NCBI GenBank assembly: GCA_033980235.1
Contig: CM067072.1
Coordinates: 27,248,192 to 27,312,191 of the forward strand
Direction: 5' to 3'
Length of the DNA: 64,000 nt
Source of the DNA: Diadema setosum
Taxonomy: Eukaryota; Echinodermata; Echinoidea; Diadematoida; Diadematidae
The notes under the pieces are model-generated. The model worked only from the letters and a program-made list of their open reading frames with translations, was not told where the DNA came from and searched no databases. Positions 24,801-35,661 of this stretch are shown here, in pieces. The position numbers and the translations under genes are program-made. How positions within the stretch are numbered: the first letter of the stretch is position 1; each line of letters begins with the position of its first letter.

Positions 24801-27800
24801 CATCCTCTCACATTCTTCACAAACAAAACTGCGGCATTTGTGTCTGTCCGTGTTACGTACATTCCCCACTAAGTGTAGAAATGGAATAAAACACAAAGTT
24901 CAACAGAATTTTAGAGCTGTTTTTATCTTTTCTATTCAATATTGGGCCATTCAGTTGAAAAACAAAGTTTCAGTGAGCATTCATTATTTGACTGTCATAT
25001 GTTAGTACATAGGTGTCTGTCAAGCGTTACGCATGTTGCCCCCAAATTTTTCATATTGACAAAAAATCAAATAGATTGCTTCTTTGAAGCAATTTTGGGG
25101 CAAAGTTTTCTCTCATTAAAGTGTTCTAAAAGATCGTATTTTTTGGGGGGGTAATGCAAATTGGAAACAGAAAATAAAGTGACATCCATGAAATGTGCCC
25201 TGAAAGGTGCTTTGATGAGACAAAAATCAACTCTGAGATGTCTGCAGTTTCATCACTTGGCCAGTCTTTTGTGCTAGACCAGTAAAATATTGATGGTTGT
25301 TTAAGACCAAGGACAATCCCATGCTGATTATCCTGACCATTTCTCTCATATATTGTTGACCTTTGACAGGTTATTGCACTATTTGTCTAAGTGAATCTCT
25401 GTCTTCTCATCAGGTGAGACCAACATACCATCAAAAGACAGCTCATGGCGTCGGCACGGATACTTCCTGCATCTCTTTCTCATATGACAACCAGATCTTT
25501 GTCACAAGAGGGGGTAAGGCTGATCTGGGGCCCGTTTCATAAAACTTGTCATCAGTGACAACTGCTACATTTCTATGACAAATTTGCTCTCAGCCAATCA
25601 GATGCAAGGATTTCAGTAGCTTGTCACATCTATGACAATTTGTCACTGATGACAAGTTTGATGAAACGGGCCCCAGGTTATATGACATGTCATCTCCCTC
25701 TCTCATTCTCACTCTTTATTCATCTACAATGCGTATCTATCTATTCATTCATTCATTCATCTTGCTGTCTTTATTTCTTTCAATGTTTTCAGGTCTTTAG
25801 CTTTATGCCATCTATCTACAATCTCCCTCTCTGTCACACACACATAGTTCAACTAGAATAAATACTTAGATGTTTGCTTACTTTTCATTATAATACAAAG
25901 GTAGAATTTTTGTCTTTTGGAGACTAATTCAACAAAAAACAACAACAAATATACCGATATATGATTTTGAATAGTTGGTCCACAAGAGGAAATGTTTATG
26001 ATGTGTTCTGCATGGCTGTGAACTGGGCCTTTTGTCAGTTGGTAGTTTCTGCGGTGTCAAATTCAAGGTGTCATGATCCAAAAAGAAACCAATGAAGGAC
26101 TTGACCCCATGCCCTTTATCGAATATACACCAAAAGAAGATTGAGATAACTGGAATTGCTTTTGGGACAATGGAGAAGAGAATGCAGGGGATGCTATCTG
26201 TTTAGACTTCCAATATCTGCATAGGCATTAAGCTGATGTTTCCACAACATTTCTATATTATTGAAGATAATGCTCTAACACTCATTTTGTAATTATTTAT
26301 GCTCACAAAGGGAAGATTTCACTATTAAATGCTATATAGCTGCATTGCCTGGGCTTGATGTTGCAAAGCCCTGCTGTGAACTGGCACACAAATTGATGCC
26401 AATTGAAAACTTCTACCCATTAAAGGACAAGTTCACCTTCATAAACACAAAGGTTGAGAGAATGCAGCAATATTAATAGAACACATCAGTGAAAGTTTGA
26501 GGAAAATTGGACAATCGATGCAAAAGTTATGAATGTTTGAAATTTGTGTGTTGGAACCGCTGGATGAGGAGACTACTAAGGCTCGTGATGTCATATGAGT
26601 ACAACAGTATAAAGAAAATGTAAAGAAAATTCAACATATTTTCACTTTTTTCGCATACTAAAAGAGCACTTGACTTGCGTCTTTCTAAAGGAAATGGGAA
26701 TAATATTACCCATAACATATGTCAGTAACGAGTCAAGGGAATGTGTACTTTTTTCAAAAGATGAAATTTTGTGAAATTCTCTTTATATTTTCCTTATATT
26801 GTTGTACGCATGTGACATCATACACTGCAGTAGTCTTCTCATCCAGCGGTGACTGCACAAGAACTTAAAAAATTCATAACTTTTTAACGGATTGTCCGAT
26901 TTTCCTCAAACTTTGAATAATGTGTTCTACTAATATTGCCACATTCTCTCAATCCTTATGTTAATGAAGGTGAACTTGTCCTTTAATCACTCCTCCCCTT
27001 CCATCTCCGTAATGTGCCACTGAACAGGAGATGACACGCTGAAGTCATGGGACATTCGAAACTTCAAGAGACCGGTCAATGTTGCAACAGGACTGGACAA
27101 CTTCTATCCTGTGTAAGTATCTGAGGAAGATTTGTTCTGTGGTACGAAAGCTCCCATGCAGCATCAGTGTGTGTTGTTGTATAGTATGCACTGATAGATA
27201 AGAATTTACTTGTCCGAAAGATAAGTACCATTTTGTGTGTCATTAGTTTCTTCATCTGTGTTTAGAGGTAAACATCCTGGGAACCTTGAGAATATATTGT
27301 AGTGAGGATTTTGTGTGTTGACTCATGTGTGATTCAGCATTTGTATAGTGACTCCTTTCCTGGATTCATTATTGATTTGCAAGGCCCTATGATCTTTCTT
27401 AAAGGCTTGCTGCAAATATGGGTCCCAAATTTACAGCTGAGACTGCTGTAAAAGCAGAAATTTTTGCTGAAGTAATTTCTTGAGCTTGGTCAGGTAAGAT
27501 GAATTTGGCACATTTCTAATTTCGTGGAATCAAAAATATAGAAGAGTATTGCATATTAGAAGCAAAAAAGTTTTGCGCTTTTATTTTTGCATTAGTTTCA
27601 TGTCCCATGAAATGCTTTAAAATTTTCCACTCTTGTGGTATAAGATGGTTGAAAGACTGCTGGTGTTAAAAGAACTGATTCTTTTTTTCCAATCTTTCTT
27701 GTCTGCCTACTATTGAAGTTGTTCGTGTTGTCTACTTTCCAGTTATATGTGATTGTAAGAGTGCTTCTTCTTGAATTCAATTTCCGCAGCTCTGACTGCT

Positions 27801-30800
27801 GCTTCAGTCCCGATGACAAGCTGGTGGTGACTGGTTTGTCTGTCAGAAAGGAACAGCAGGGAAGGCTCATCTTCTTTGAGAGGGAAACTTTTAGGAGGGT
27901 CACCGAGCTGGAATGTGGAGAATCGGTGAGTGAAGCATGAAATGCATGTCAGATTTGGGTTGAATATGGTTTTAACCCGTTGAGGACAAGTCCTGAGTGT
28001 ACTCGAGGCAGGGGTCTATGGGAAATGCATGTTGTAGCAAAATCAGTCCGTCCTCAACAGATTAAGTGTTTTCCAAATATTACATAGTTGCATGTGACTT
28101 AATTGATGTTGATGTATGATAGATGTCAGAGGCAATGGTGTCAAATATGATTTGTCATAATTATTTTGACTTATTGTTAATCTATTTTGACCACGTTACA
28201 TTGAGCTACAGTCTTAGTAAAGGATTTCGCCATCCTGCAATCTTTGTATGGTTTGTTGTTTCTTTATGGAACAATTGCAATAGCTTCATACCATAATAGC
28301 AACACCTATGGATGTTCAACATCCATAGGTATTGCTACTATGGTATGAAGCTATTGCAATGATCTTTGTTCCTTCTATATTCATTGTGCCGTAGTGTAGT
28401 TTTGCAAGGAGTATATTGCAAGGACTGAATAGAAAACACAGAAACATCTGTATGTTTGTGCGCTGTTCACAGAGTGTTGTAAGATGTCTGTGGCACCCGA
28501 AACTCAACCAGATCATCATCGGGTGTGGCAGTGGACAGGCCAAGGTGTTCTATGACCCTAACAAGAGTCACAGGTACAGTACCTTCAAGTTATTCTCTTG
28601 TCGTAGCTAGGCTTCATCCTGGGAGAATCAAAGTGATATTCTTTTTTTTTTTTTTTTTTATTTATCATGTTGGTTTTAACGTCACTCTGTGAAGCTGTAG
28701 AGTATTATTGTATCCTGATCTGATCTGAGTGGTTACCAGTACTTAACAGCCCAGATTACTAATACAGATGTACATCCAAATTTACAATTTTTATTGTTGT
28801 TGTTTTAATGCTAAGGACCTTATAAACAAGCTATTTAGTTCATGTGACCCCATTACATTTGCTTCACTACTTGGATCCAGCTTGCATGTATTAATTGCTG
28901 CTATGTCAGGTGTACTCGGTGGATGTAGTTTTCCCCTCTTTTATTTTCTTCTTTTTTGTGGGGAGGGGGGTGTCCAGGTTCATGGAATTCATTATGAACA
29001 ATAATGTTGTAGGCCTGAGGTAGTTGTATGGTGTTAAGTTCAGCTGTCAAACAAATCAATGTGAACACAGGCATTTATCATCATGATGGAGGATGACAGT
29101 GTGAATGCATGTGAACTTGTGAATTTGTGTGAATGGGAATGACATAGAGCTGAGGAGTTTGTACAGTGTAGTGATGTCTTTCTTTTGACTCCTTCAGAGG
29201 TGCCAAGCTGTGTGTCGTCAAGAAACGGAGGAAGAAGGTGGAACCAGACATTGTCAAGAATGAACACATCATCGCACGTAAGTAGAGAAGAAAGGACAGG
29301 GACACAAATTGTGATTGAATACATATTCATACAATTGTTCATTCACAAAAATCAAATAGGATCATAGAAGAGGTGATAGAAAGAGAGCTCACACAAAGAA
29401 ACATACAAGAAACATGTACTCAGAGTAAAGCAGCAGGGCATGATATGTGAAGAGAGAATAAAAGTGGGTAGAAACAGTGTTCATGTAGTAGTATTACAAT
29501 ATGTTCAGGACATTGTCTTGATTGTGACAGTCATTAGTATACTAAAAAATCAAGCATGAATTTAGACTCATCAGTGCTTGTACATTGGTAAGAATTAATA
29601 CAATATAATTTGTTGTTTTTGTTTTTTAAAGGGATTTCTCAGGTTGCAGTGATTAAAGCAATGCTGTAATTTTACCATATATATATGTTATTACACTGAT
29701 AGTATTTTTTTGCAAAGATAATGAATGACCATTTAATGTTTGTGTGGGTTTTTTTTTTTTTTTTTTTCCTAAAGCTGTCATGTCAAGGAGGTCAAGATTC
29801 CGCAAGGATGAGCCAAAGCAGATGATGGCCTACAAACAGCAGCAGAAAGACCGGCAAGACCCTGTCAAGTCAAGAAAACCAGAACCACCAATCAAGCAAG
29901 GTACAAAAACAAACAAATAAAAAATTACAGGATACCTGATACTAAGGTTCTGCCTTGATTTGTTGACAACTCTTCCAAGTGGACATTGCTGAAATGTGTT
30001 TTTCTTTTCATGTGCTGTGCGTCAATACAGATTGGTTTCCAAAGAGCTGGCATAGATTGTAACCAAGGGTTAGAGACTTATTTCTGATAGCCAAAAAAAA
30101 AAATGACAATGGAAATTTCAGGTAGTAATAAGTCTAGTGGGGCAAGCAGAGATGAGCAGACAGGTTTTGTCCTTGAGTCTCAAGCAGTAGTCCTCATCAT
30201 GGGAACCATGACAATGAAGGAAGATGATGACTTTAATGTATTGGAAATCCTGATGATGATGTTTAGAATTCTTGCTGATCATTTGAAAATTTCTTGCTTT
30301 AGAATTCTTTCTTTCTTTCTTCTTATTCCTTTTCTATTGTTCCCCCATAGTGCTTAGAGACATTTCATGTGATAATGTGCTATATAAATATTGTGAATTA
30401 CTATTATGATTAGTGGTAATGGATTAAATTTTGATACCATAGATTGTGATAATGTTGATGTTGATCTCGGTGATATTGATGATATGAATAATGACGAATG
30501 ATGACTGTAAATGTGATGCATACATTAGAATATCCCAATCTAAATTATATGATAGTAGTAATGACATTAACACTGCTGTAATATTTCTCACACATATTTT
30601 CAATTTTCTATCTAAAAAAGAAAAGAAAAAAGAATGGAGCTTACGTTTTACCTTAATCATTTGATTGACCCTCGTCCAGGTCAGGGAGGTCGTATCGCAG
30701 CTGGAGGTAGCACACTTTCCCGTTACGTAGCCAAGACCATAGCGCTGACCAAGAAGGTTGATCCCAACTTTGATGCCAGGCAGGCCATCCTGAGACATGC

Positions 30801-31581
30801 CAAAGATGCAGAAGAGAACCCCCTCTGGGTTGCCCCAGCCTACAAACAGTGAGTTTGTCATCTCTGATACTGCCTTTATCGTCAAAAGCTAATCACCTCG
30901 TGAACGGCAGCATCAGAGTTACATGTCTTATTTAAATTTTTTGTGTTGCTATTGTCACATGCATGAGAACACAAAATGCTGGTTGAGCTTGTGGATTAGT
31001 TTACATCAGTTAGAATATTGTTACCCCCTTAAAGAATGCCAGTATTCAAAATGCAACAAACTTTTTGAAACTCTATGGAATTGCCTTGTATCAACTCATT
31101 CATGACCACTCATATCTTAACAAGTCAGCTGACATAATACAGGAATGAATGATAAGAAAGAGTAATTTTCTGCCTTATGATAAATTACAAATATATGATG
31201 TGTCTTGTGCAGTATGCCATGTTTTTTCACGGGTAAAATGTCATCACCTTTCTTGGAGGGACACATTTTCTTCATAAGAACATGTCATTACTCCATCTGT
31301 GATAATAGAGAAGTTTAATCTTTGACAAAAATTTACAAAAAGTAGTTTATTCTTTTATGTACACTCAACTTCCGAGGCATTCTGCACAGTTGTCATGTTC
31401 TTGTCTTATGAAAACTAGTTTTGGGCAAGTGTTGATTGTGTTGATGTGTTTCTATCCATGTTTCTATTTGCCTTCATTCAGCACTCAACCGACACCAATC
31501 TTCCATGAATCGGACGAAGAGGAGGAGGAAGAGGAAGGGCCCAGTTGGGCCAAAAGGGCCAAAGTGGATTCTAGCAAATGA
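15829..31581 (+). CDS. WDR70: WD repeat-containing protein 70, complete, 17 exons, 667 aa
   Basis: WDR70 is a nuclear WD40 protein linked to CRL4-type ubiquitin ligase function and histone H2B ubiquitination at DNA breaks. Exons: 15829-15865, 18695-18835, 19601-19807, 20121-20239, 21192-21251, 22243-22376, 22848-23001, 23566-23642, 24333-24510, 25414-25513, 27028-27112, 27790-27925, 28473-28573, 29198-29277, 29775-29900, 30680-30848, 31482-31581 (TGA). The 2004 nt agree with the ~654 aa human protein. Residues ~50-80 hold the family signature MGFSGFG followed by FDFNKMFEQTRRTA. Residues ~85-170 are acidic Asp/Glu runs. WD repeats follow at ~190-510, with blades ending RFWDF, RVWDL, LQLWDM, LKSWDI, then a blade with IFFERETF and one with CLWHPKLNQIIIG. 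The C-terminus has RQAILRHAKDAEENP, a Glu run and WAKRAKVD, a likely basic NLS. The acceptor of exon 9 has a weak polypyrimidine tract. Intron 1 carries a retrotransposon remnant. Confidence 0.95.
16040..17065 (-). pseudogene. CR1/jockey-like non-LTR retrotransposon, 3' part of reverse transcriptase, 5'-truncated
   Basis: An open frame from 17065 to 16220 encodes the end of a LINE reverse transcriptase. It has LADWSSKWLMGFNIKKC, the YKYLGVIITAKLKWNAHC thumb block, LIRSQLEYGSEAWNP and the C-terminal RIWNHLP motif. No catalytic YADD or endonuclease region precedes it, so it is 5'-truncated. The 3' end carries tandem TTCAAGG units (read as 'ccttgaaccttgaa' at about 16052-16072), the short tail repeat typical of CR1-type elements. 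It lies antisense in WDR70 intron 1. Confidence 0.85.
18456..18498. repeat. (TTC)n microsatellite
   Basis: A run of TTC triplets within WDR70 intron 1. The Ser-rich and Glu-rich frames over it are artefacts. Confidence 0.9.
20353..20518. mobile_element. Short fold-back element (GGGCTCGACACTAA family)
   Basis: The ends AGGGCTGCACACTAAC and GCTAGTGTGCAGC are inverted repeats. The inner part repeats 'actggtcca' and its inverse 'tggaccagt'. It lies in WDR70 intron 4. Confidence 0.55.
20873..21101. mobile_element. Decayed fold-back element (GGGCTCGACACTAA family)
   Basis: Starts AGGGTTCAACATTA, ends GCTAATATCAAATCCT, a degenerate inverse, with 'gcccagtcgggcc' and 'gggcccgggtcaccaggcc' inside. 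It lies in WDR70 intron 4 downstream of a sister element. Confidence 0.45.
23037..23190. repeat. GAT/GGT-rich microsatellite
   Basis: Imperfect TGATGATGATGG runs just after exon 7 of WDR70. They read as Asp/Met-rich open frames, which are not coding. Confidence 0.85.
25525..25676. mobile_element. Palindromic short inverted-repeat element
   Basis: CTGGGGCCCGTTTCATAAAA at the left mirrors GATGAAACGGGCCCCAG at the right. The arms continue inward through CTTGTCATCAGTGACAA and TTGTCACTGATGACAAG, and a short loop lies between. It lies in WDR70 intron 10. Confidence 0.75.
26424..26982. mobile_element. 559-bp fold-back element flanked by TTAA
   Basis: AGGACAAGTTCACCTTCAT at the left and the inverse ATGAAGGTGAACTTGTCCT at the right. 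The complementarity continues inward over roughly 200 bases per arm (for example 'gaaccgctggatgaggaga' against 'tctcatccagcggt'). TTAA flanks both ends (26420-26423, 26983-26986). Relatives lie at 51618 and 53359. It lies in WDR70 intron 10. Confidence 0.75.
28274..28360. repeat. Near-perfect 87-bp hairpin (two 43-nt arms, 1-nt loop)
   Basis: The left arm 28274-28316 begins ATTGCAATAGCTTCATACC. The right arm 28318-28360 is its inverse with only two mismatches. A single C separates the arms. It is located in WDR70 intron 12. It may be a tiny fold-back element or a recent palindromic duplication. Confidence 0.85.
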
Positions 31582-33978
31582 CACTCTGTAACATGTACTG
31601 TACCATCTGCTACTTCTTAAGCAATTTGGTTGTCTCCCGCCAAGTGAGATGTCACATCTTCTGCCTCAGCCCTGCGGGAGTGAGATGTCAAAGAGCTGAG
31701 CAACACCAAGTTGGCTACATTTCCTTCGGGCAAGGGGAATTATTGACCTAAAGAGTTTGAGAACATCATGCTCCTACCAAGCCAGCATATGGGGGAAAAT
31801 AGGACGGCAGTGAAGTAAAAGGAACAAAAATGAGCAGATGCAGTATTAAGCAACATCAAGAGCTGCATAAATCAGAGAAGAATGGCTTTCTTTTTTTCTG
31901 AATATTCTTCTTTCGGTCTGAGCAGATGGAGAGCTGGGATCATAAATTGAGAATCAGAGAGGCTCTTTCCTCACTCCTACATGCTTGAGATTACTCCCCA
32001 CCAATTTCTCTTCATGCCTCCTATCTGTCACATGTAAACCCTCTTATCTATCACAGAGCTGTGCTGCCCTTCAGATGCATAAGGAAGCAAGTGACTGAAA
32101 TGATATTTCTCGTAGATAATCACAATGTATCTGTGATTTACATTGACATCATTCCAGTGACCTGTCAGGGAGCTTATATGCTGCCCTACATTTAAGGAAG
32201 GAAGCAAGTGACAAAAGTGCCTCTTTGCACAAATGTTAGCATAATATTTGTCACTTACAGGGACATGAGTGAGACATTTTAATGGCATGGCTAGGCTGTC
32301 TCTCAATCAAATTAGTGCCTTTGCTAGAAACATTGGCATCTAAGTGGAATATGCTAGGTTCAATGTGAATACAATGGTACATTAATTTCTTTGATTTTGA
32401 TGATTATTTTGTCACTCACTTTCCTCACAGTAAGGCTAAGTTATTTGTCAAGAATACTTGGGGCCACCTTTCCCTTTCCACCGCTAGGTTTGAAATACAA
32501 GGATTATTATATTATCTAACAACAGCAAAGGCATAAAATCCATGTTATATGGGCTGTAATGCAATGTATAATTCATAAATCATAGTTTCACTTAAAAGGC
32601 TTATGGCATTTTACATTTCAGAGTGTTTTTCAGTTTGTTTTCATTTCAGTTTGTCTCTTCATGTGTCTGTAGTACTTCTCAAATACAATACTTGTATACT
32701 GTATCCCACTTGTGATGTGCCAAAATTCCCCACAATGTTATGTTGTTGGTTTGTTTTTTACAGTTCTGGCCTGCCAATATAACTTATCTAAAGAACATGA
32801 TAAGTCCTTACATATTCTGCATAACAATACAACAGAAGGATCAAGACAGCAAGACAGTAATATTCTTTCTGCTTTGGCTGTGGTTAAGGATTTATTGACA
32901 ACACTGATGACAGACATGACTTGGCTGCACTGTGAACATTTACGATACTACAACTTTTTGGTATTAAAGGAAAGTATTAATGAAAAAAAAAAATCAGCAG
33001 AGCAGATGCAGACTAAGTTGGTTTAACAAACCTTTTTAATTACAGAACCTTGTCCATAATTCACTTCAGGACTACGTCTAAAAAATCTGTTGACATGCGT
33101 GCATCAATGCGCATCTGTTCCTGGACGTCTGTTGACATACCATGCAATCTGACAATTGTATTTATGTAGAAGAAATTTGCATAAATCGTGGTCTAAATTT
33201 AAACCTGCTTTGTAAATTCAGGCCATAAAATCTGACTGATTGCTGCCCTACAGGGAAAGTCTTGCATATATGACAGCTAAATGTAATGTCTGCTCACAGG
33301 GGAAATTGAATTTGACTTTCTGTTGAAATTGCTCCATATCATCTTCATGTATTATGATGAATGAACATACTACGTGTAATTATGTATAGTGTACATACCT
33401 GCAATTTTGATATCATGTACATAAACTACAGGAGACATTTCAAATTTAAGCTTTTGTTGTTCTTGTTTGTGAGTACATATACACAAAATGGCAAGGTTGG
33501 ATCATACTGAGGTATTTGTCAGCACCTTGTTGAAAGAGAGTGTGTGTGTGTGTGTTTGAGTGTAACTACAATGTATGTGATTCATGGCTGTGCACACGCC
33601 TCTTTCCTTGAGCATTTGTGTTACGGAGCTTGTCATGTGTGTTTTACTTGTGCATGCTGAGTAAAACTTAAAACCTAGTGGCATCTTGAGCGATTAATAC
33701 TCTCCATCTACATGTACACACAACTCTTTCTGACTGATGAGGAACATAGGGGATCCTTAACATGATAAATAGGGAGTAAGTACAATTATTAATTTCAAGG
33801 CTTTTTAAGAGTGTGGCACCCACTGTAATCAAACCCACAAGTGGTTGACCATGGTTTAAACTATGTGAACATGTATGGACCTACATTTACACTCACGCTT
33901 TGATAGATCATGCATGCCAATGCTCAAAATATGGCATGATTCTGGAACAGATAAGCATTGTATTGCAGTTAGTGAGTA

Positions 33979-34413
33979 CAGTTCGACCTCGATTATCCGG
34001 CCTCCTTTTATCCGGAAATATCTATTATCCGGACGCGTTCACGCAGCGAAGGACTTTTTTTTTCATCCAAAAATTGAGAAAAAAACAGTGACTGTAACAT
34101 CTTTTCATGGATCTATTTCAATAATTTCATAAGATGTGCAGGATAGGTTTCTCGATATCTAATGAGGTAAAACATGTATGATTTTCACATGAAGATAATT
34201 TATTTTCGTGAAGAAGGGACTACAATTTTGTGCAGGCTAGCATACATTACACCACCGTTGCGGGGTACGCTACCTGCCTAGCTGCCAGTGCATTGGGACG
34301 GCAGCTTGGACAGCAGCTATATACACATTAACATTGTGTCTCCGGTATCCGGCCAATTCGCTTATCCGGATGAGCGCCGGTCCCGACATGGCCGGATAAT
34401 CGAGGTCAAACTG
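33979..34413. mobile_element. Pogo/Tigger-like non-autonomous element with TA target duplication
   Basis: CAGTTCGACCTCGATTATCC at the left; the right end GGATAATCGAGGTCAAACTG is the inverse; TA flanks both sides. CAGT...TCGATTATCCGG ends with TA duplications are typical of pogo-group Tc1/mariner elements. Several internal ATCCGG copies occur. No transposase frame is present. Confidence 0.75.
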
Positions 34414-34728
34414 TAATAAATGGAATAGTTCAGTATTGTATTGCAGTTAGTGAGTGATAAACTGACAATGAGTCCCTTTATCAAATTATGTCTTCAACAA
34501 CTATCCATATGCTAAATTGTATGAATTACACACAGCTGCAGTAACATTCTAGTGTTCCATTAAAAAGACAAACAATGGCTTACATCCATACGGCTGGCTT
34601 TCACACTGGATTACCTATTGTCTGTTGTAACAAACGATTTACTGGTCAATATCCCTGCAACCCCCTGCATATGGTGTCATTGCACTCTGGATTAGACCCC
34701 TTGTGATGTGAACATGGTGTACAAACTG

Positions 34729-34942
34729 TACTGTAAAAAATGGATATTTTCGTGCGACTAATTTTTCGCGCTAGGCCGGGTCAGAAGAGTTTCGCGTGTT
34801 TTTAATTCCGCGGAATCAAGACATCACGCACAGGAACGTATGGCAAGCAAAAATATTTGCGTGTTTCTATTTTCGCACAAGTTTCTGGTTGCGCGAAATG
34901 CGCGAAAATTTCAACACTGTGAAAATTTCCACTTTTACAGTA
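34729..34942. mobile_element. Short inverted-repeat element (TACTGTAAAA type)
   Basis: The left end TACTGTAAAAAATGGATATT and the right end AATTTCCACTTTTACAGTA are imperfect inverses. The interior is rich in TTTTCGCG/CGCGAAA words. A degenerate relative may lie near 27440-27640. Confidence 0.5.
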
Positions 34943-35661
34943 TGTGTCTACCCTGGTCCAACTCCTAGTAACTTGACACCATTTAAAGGTCCCTCATTGC
35001 ACATGAATGTTCAGGATTAAGATAATGTCACATAGAAAAAAAAGATAATGACAATTAAAACATAAATTATCTGAAATACTGACAAATACTTTAACAAACA
35101 TCTTCCTAATGATGATAGATAAAACCTTATGCAGAGTTTGTGTTTTGTTTAATCTCTTACAGCCTAATCACATCCATACACACTTGATTTTACACCACAC
35201 ATGAACAGAAATGTGTGTGGGTTTTGTTGGGGTTTTTTTGTGATACAAACAAGACTAAAGAGGCATATAATTTCTTTATCAAAAATAATTTTTAACATAA
35301 ATACTCAAATGTATATTTCAGATTTATCGCAATATCTGTCTGGTAGCAATTTCTACAATTATATTTTACCTCAAACTGTTTTCATAGCCATAAAAACTTT
35401 CATGTCTCCTCAATACTATTTTCCTTAAAACAAAAATCATCCCTAGAGAGTTTATGCATTCACCTGAAAATATCACAGCAGCTCACTTGCCTTCAATTAA
35501 CCATTCACACAAGCACAATGCACTTCTATATCATATAGAAGTATATTATAAATTATGCAATATTTGGTTGCTTTTCACCACACATTACTGACATGTTCCA
35601 CAAAAAAACACAAGCTACTTATGTGTAGATCAGACACAATACTACAGGAACTTCATTTCTA

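Larger units (their letters stand above)
31582..35661. other. Convergent intergenic region and 3' UTRs of WDR70 and ALG2
   Basis: It starts with the WDR70 3'UTR. No convincing poly(A) signal could be assigned. A partly duplicated segment with 'ggaagcaagtgac' occurs near 32090 and 32200. A pogo-like element (33979-34413) and a further inverted-repeat element (34729-34942) lie in the right half. The remainder, including 35000-35661 before the ALG2 stop, shows no gene. Confidence 0.5.

Noticed and set aside
30424..30885. 153-codon minus-strand frame opposite WDR70 exon 16
   Set aside because: Antisense shadow. The plus strand carries the conserved RQAILRHAKDAEENP block.
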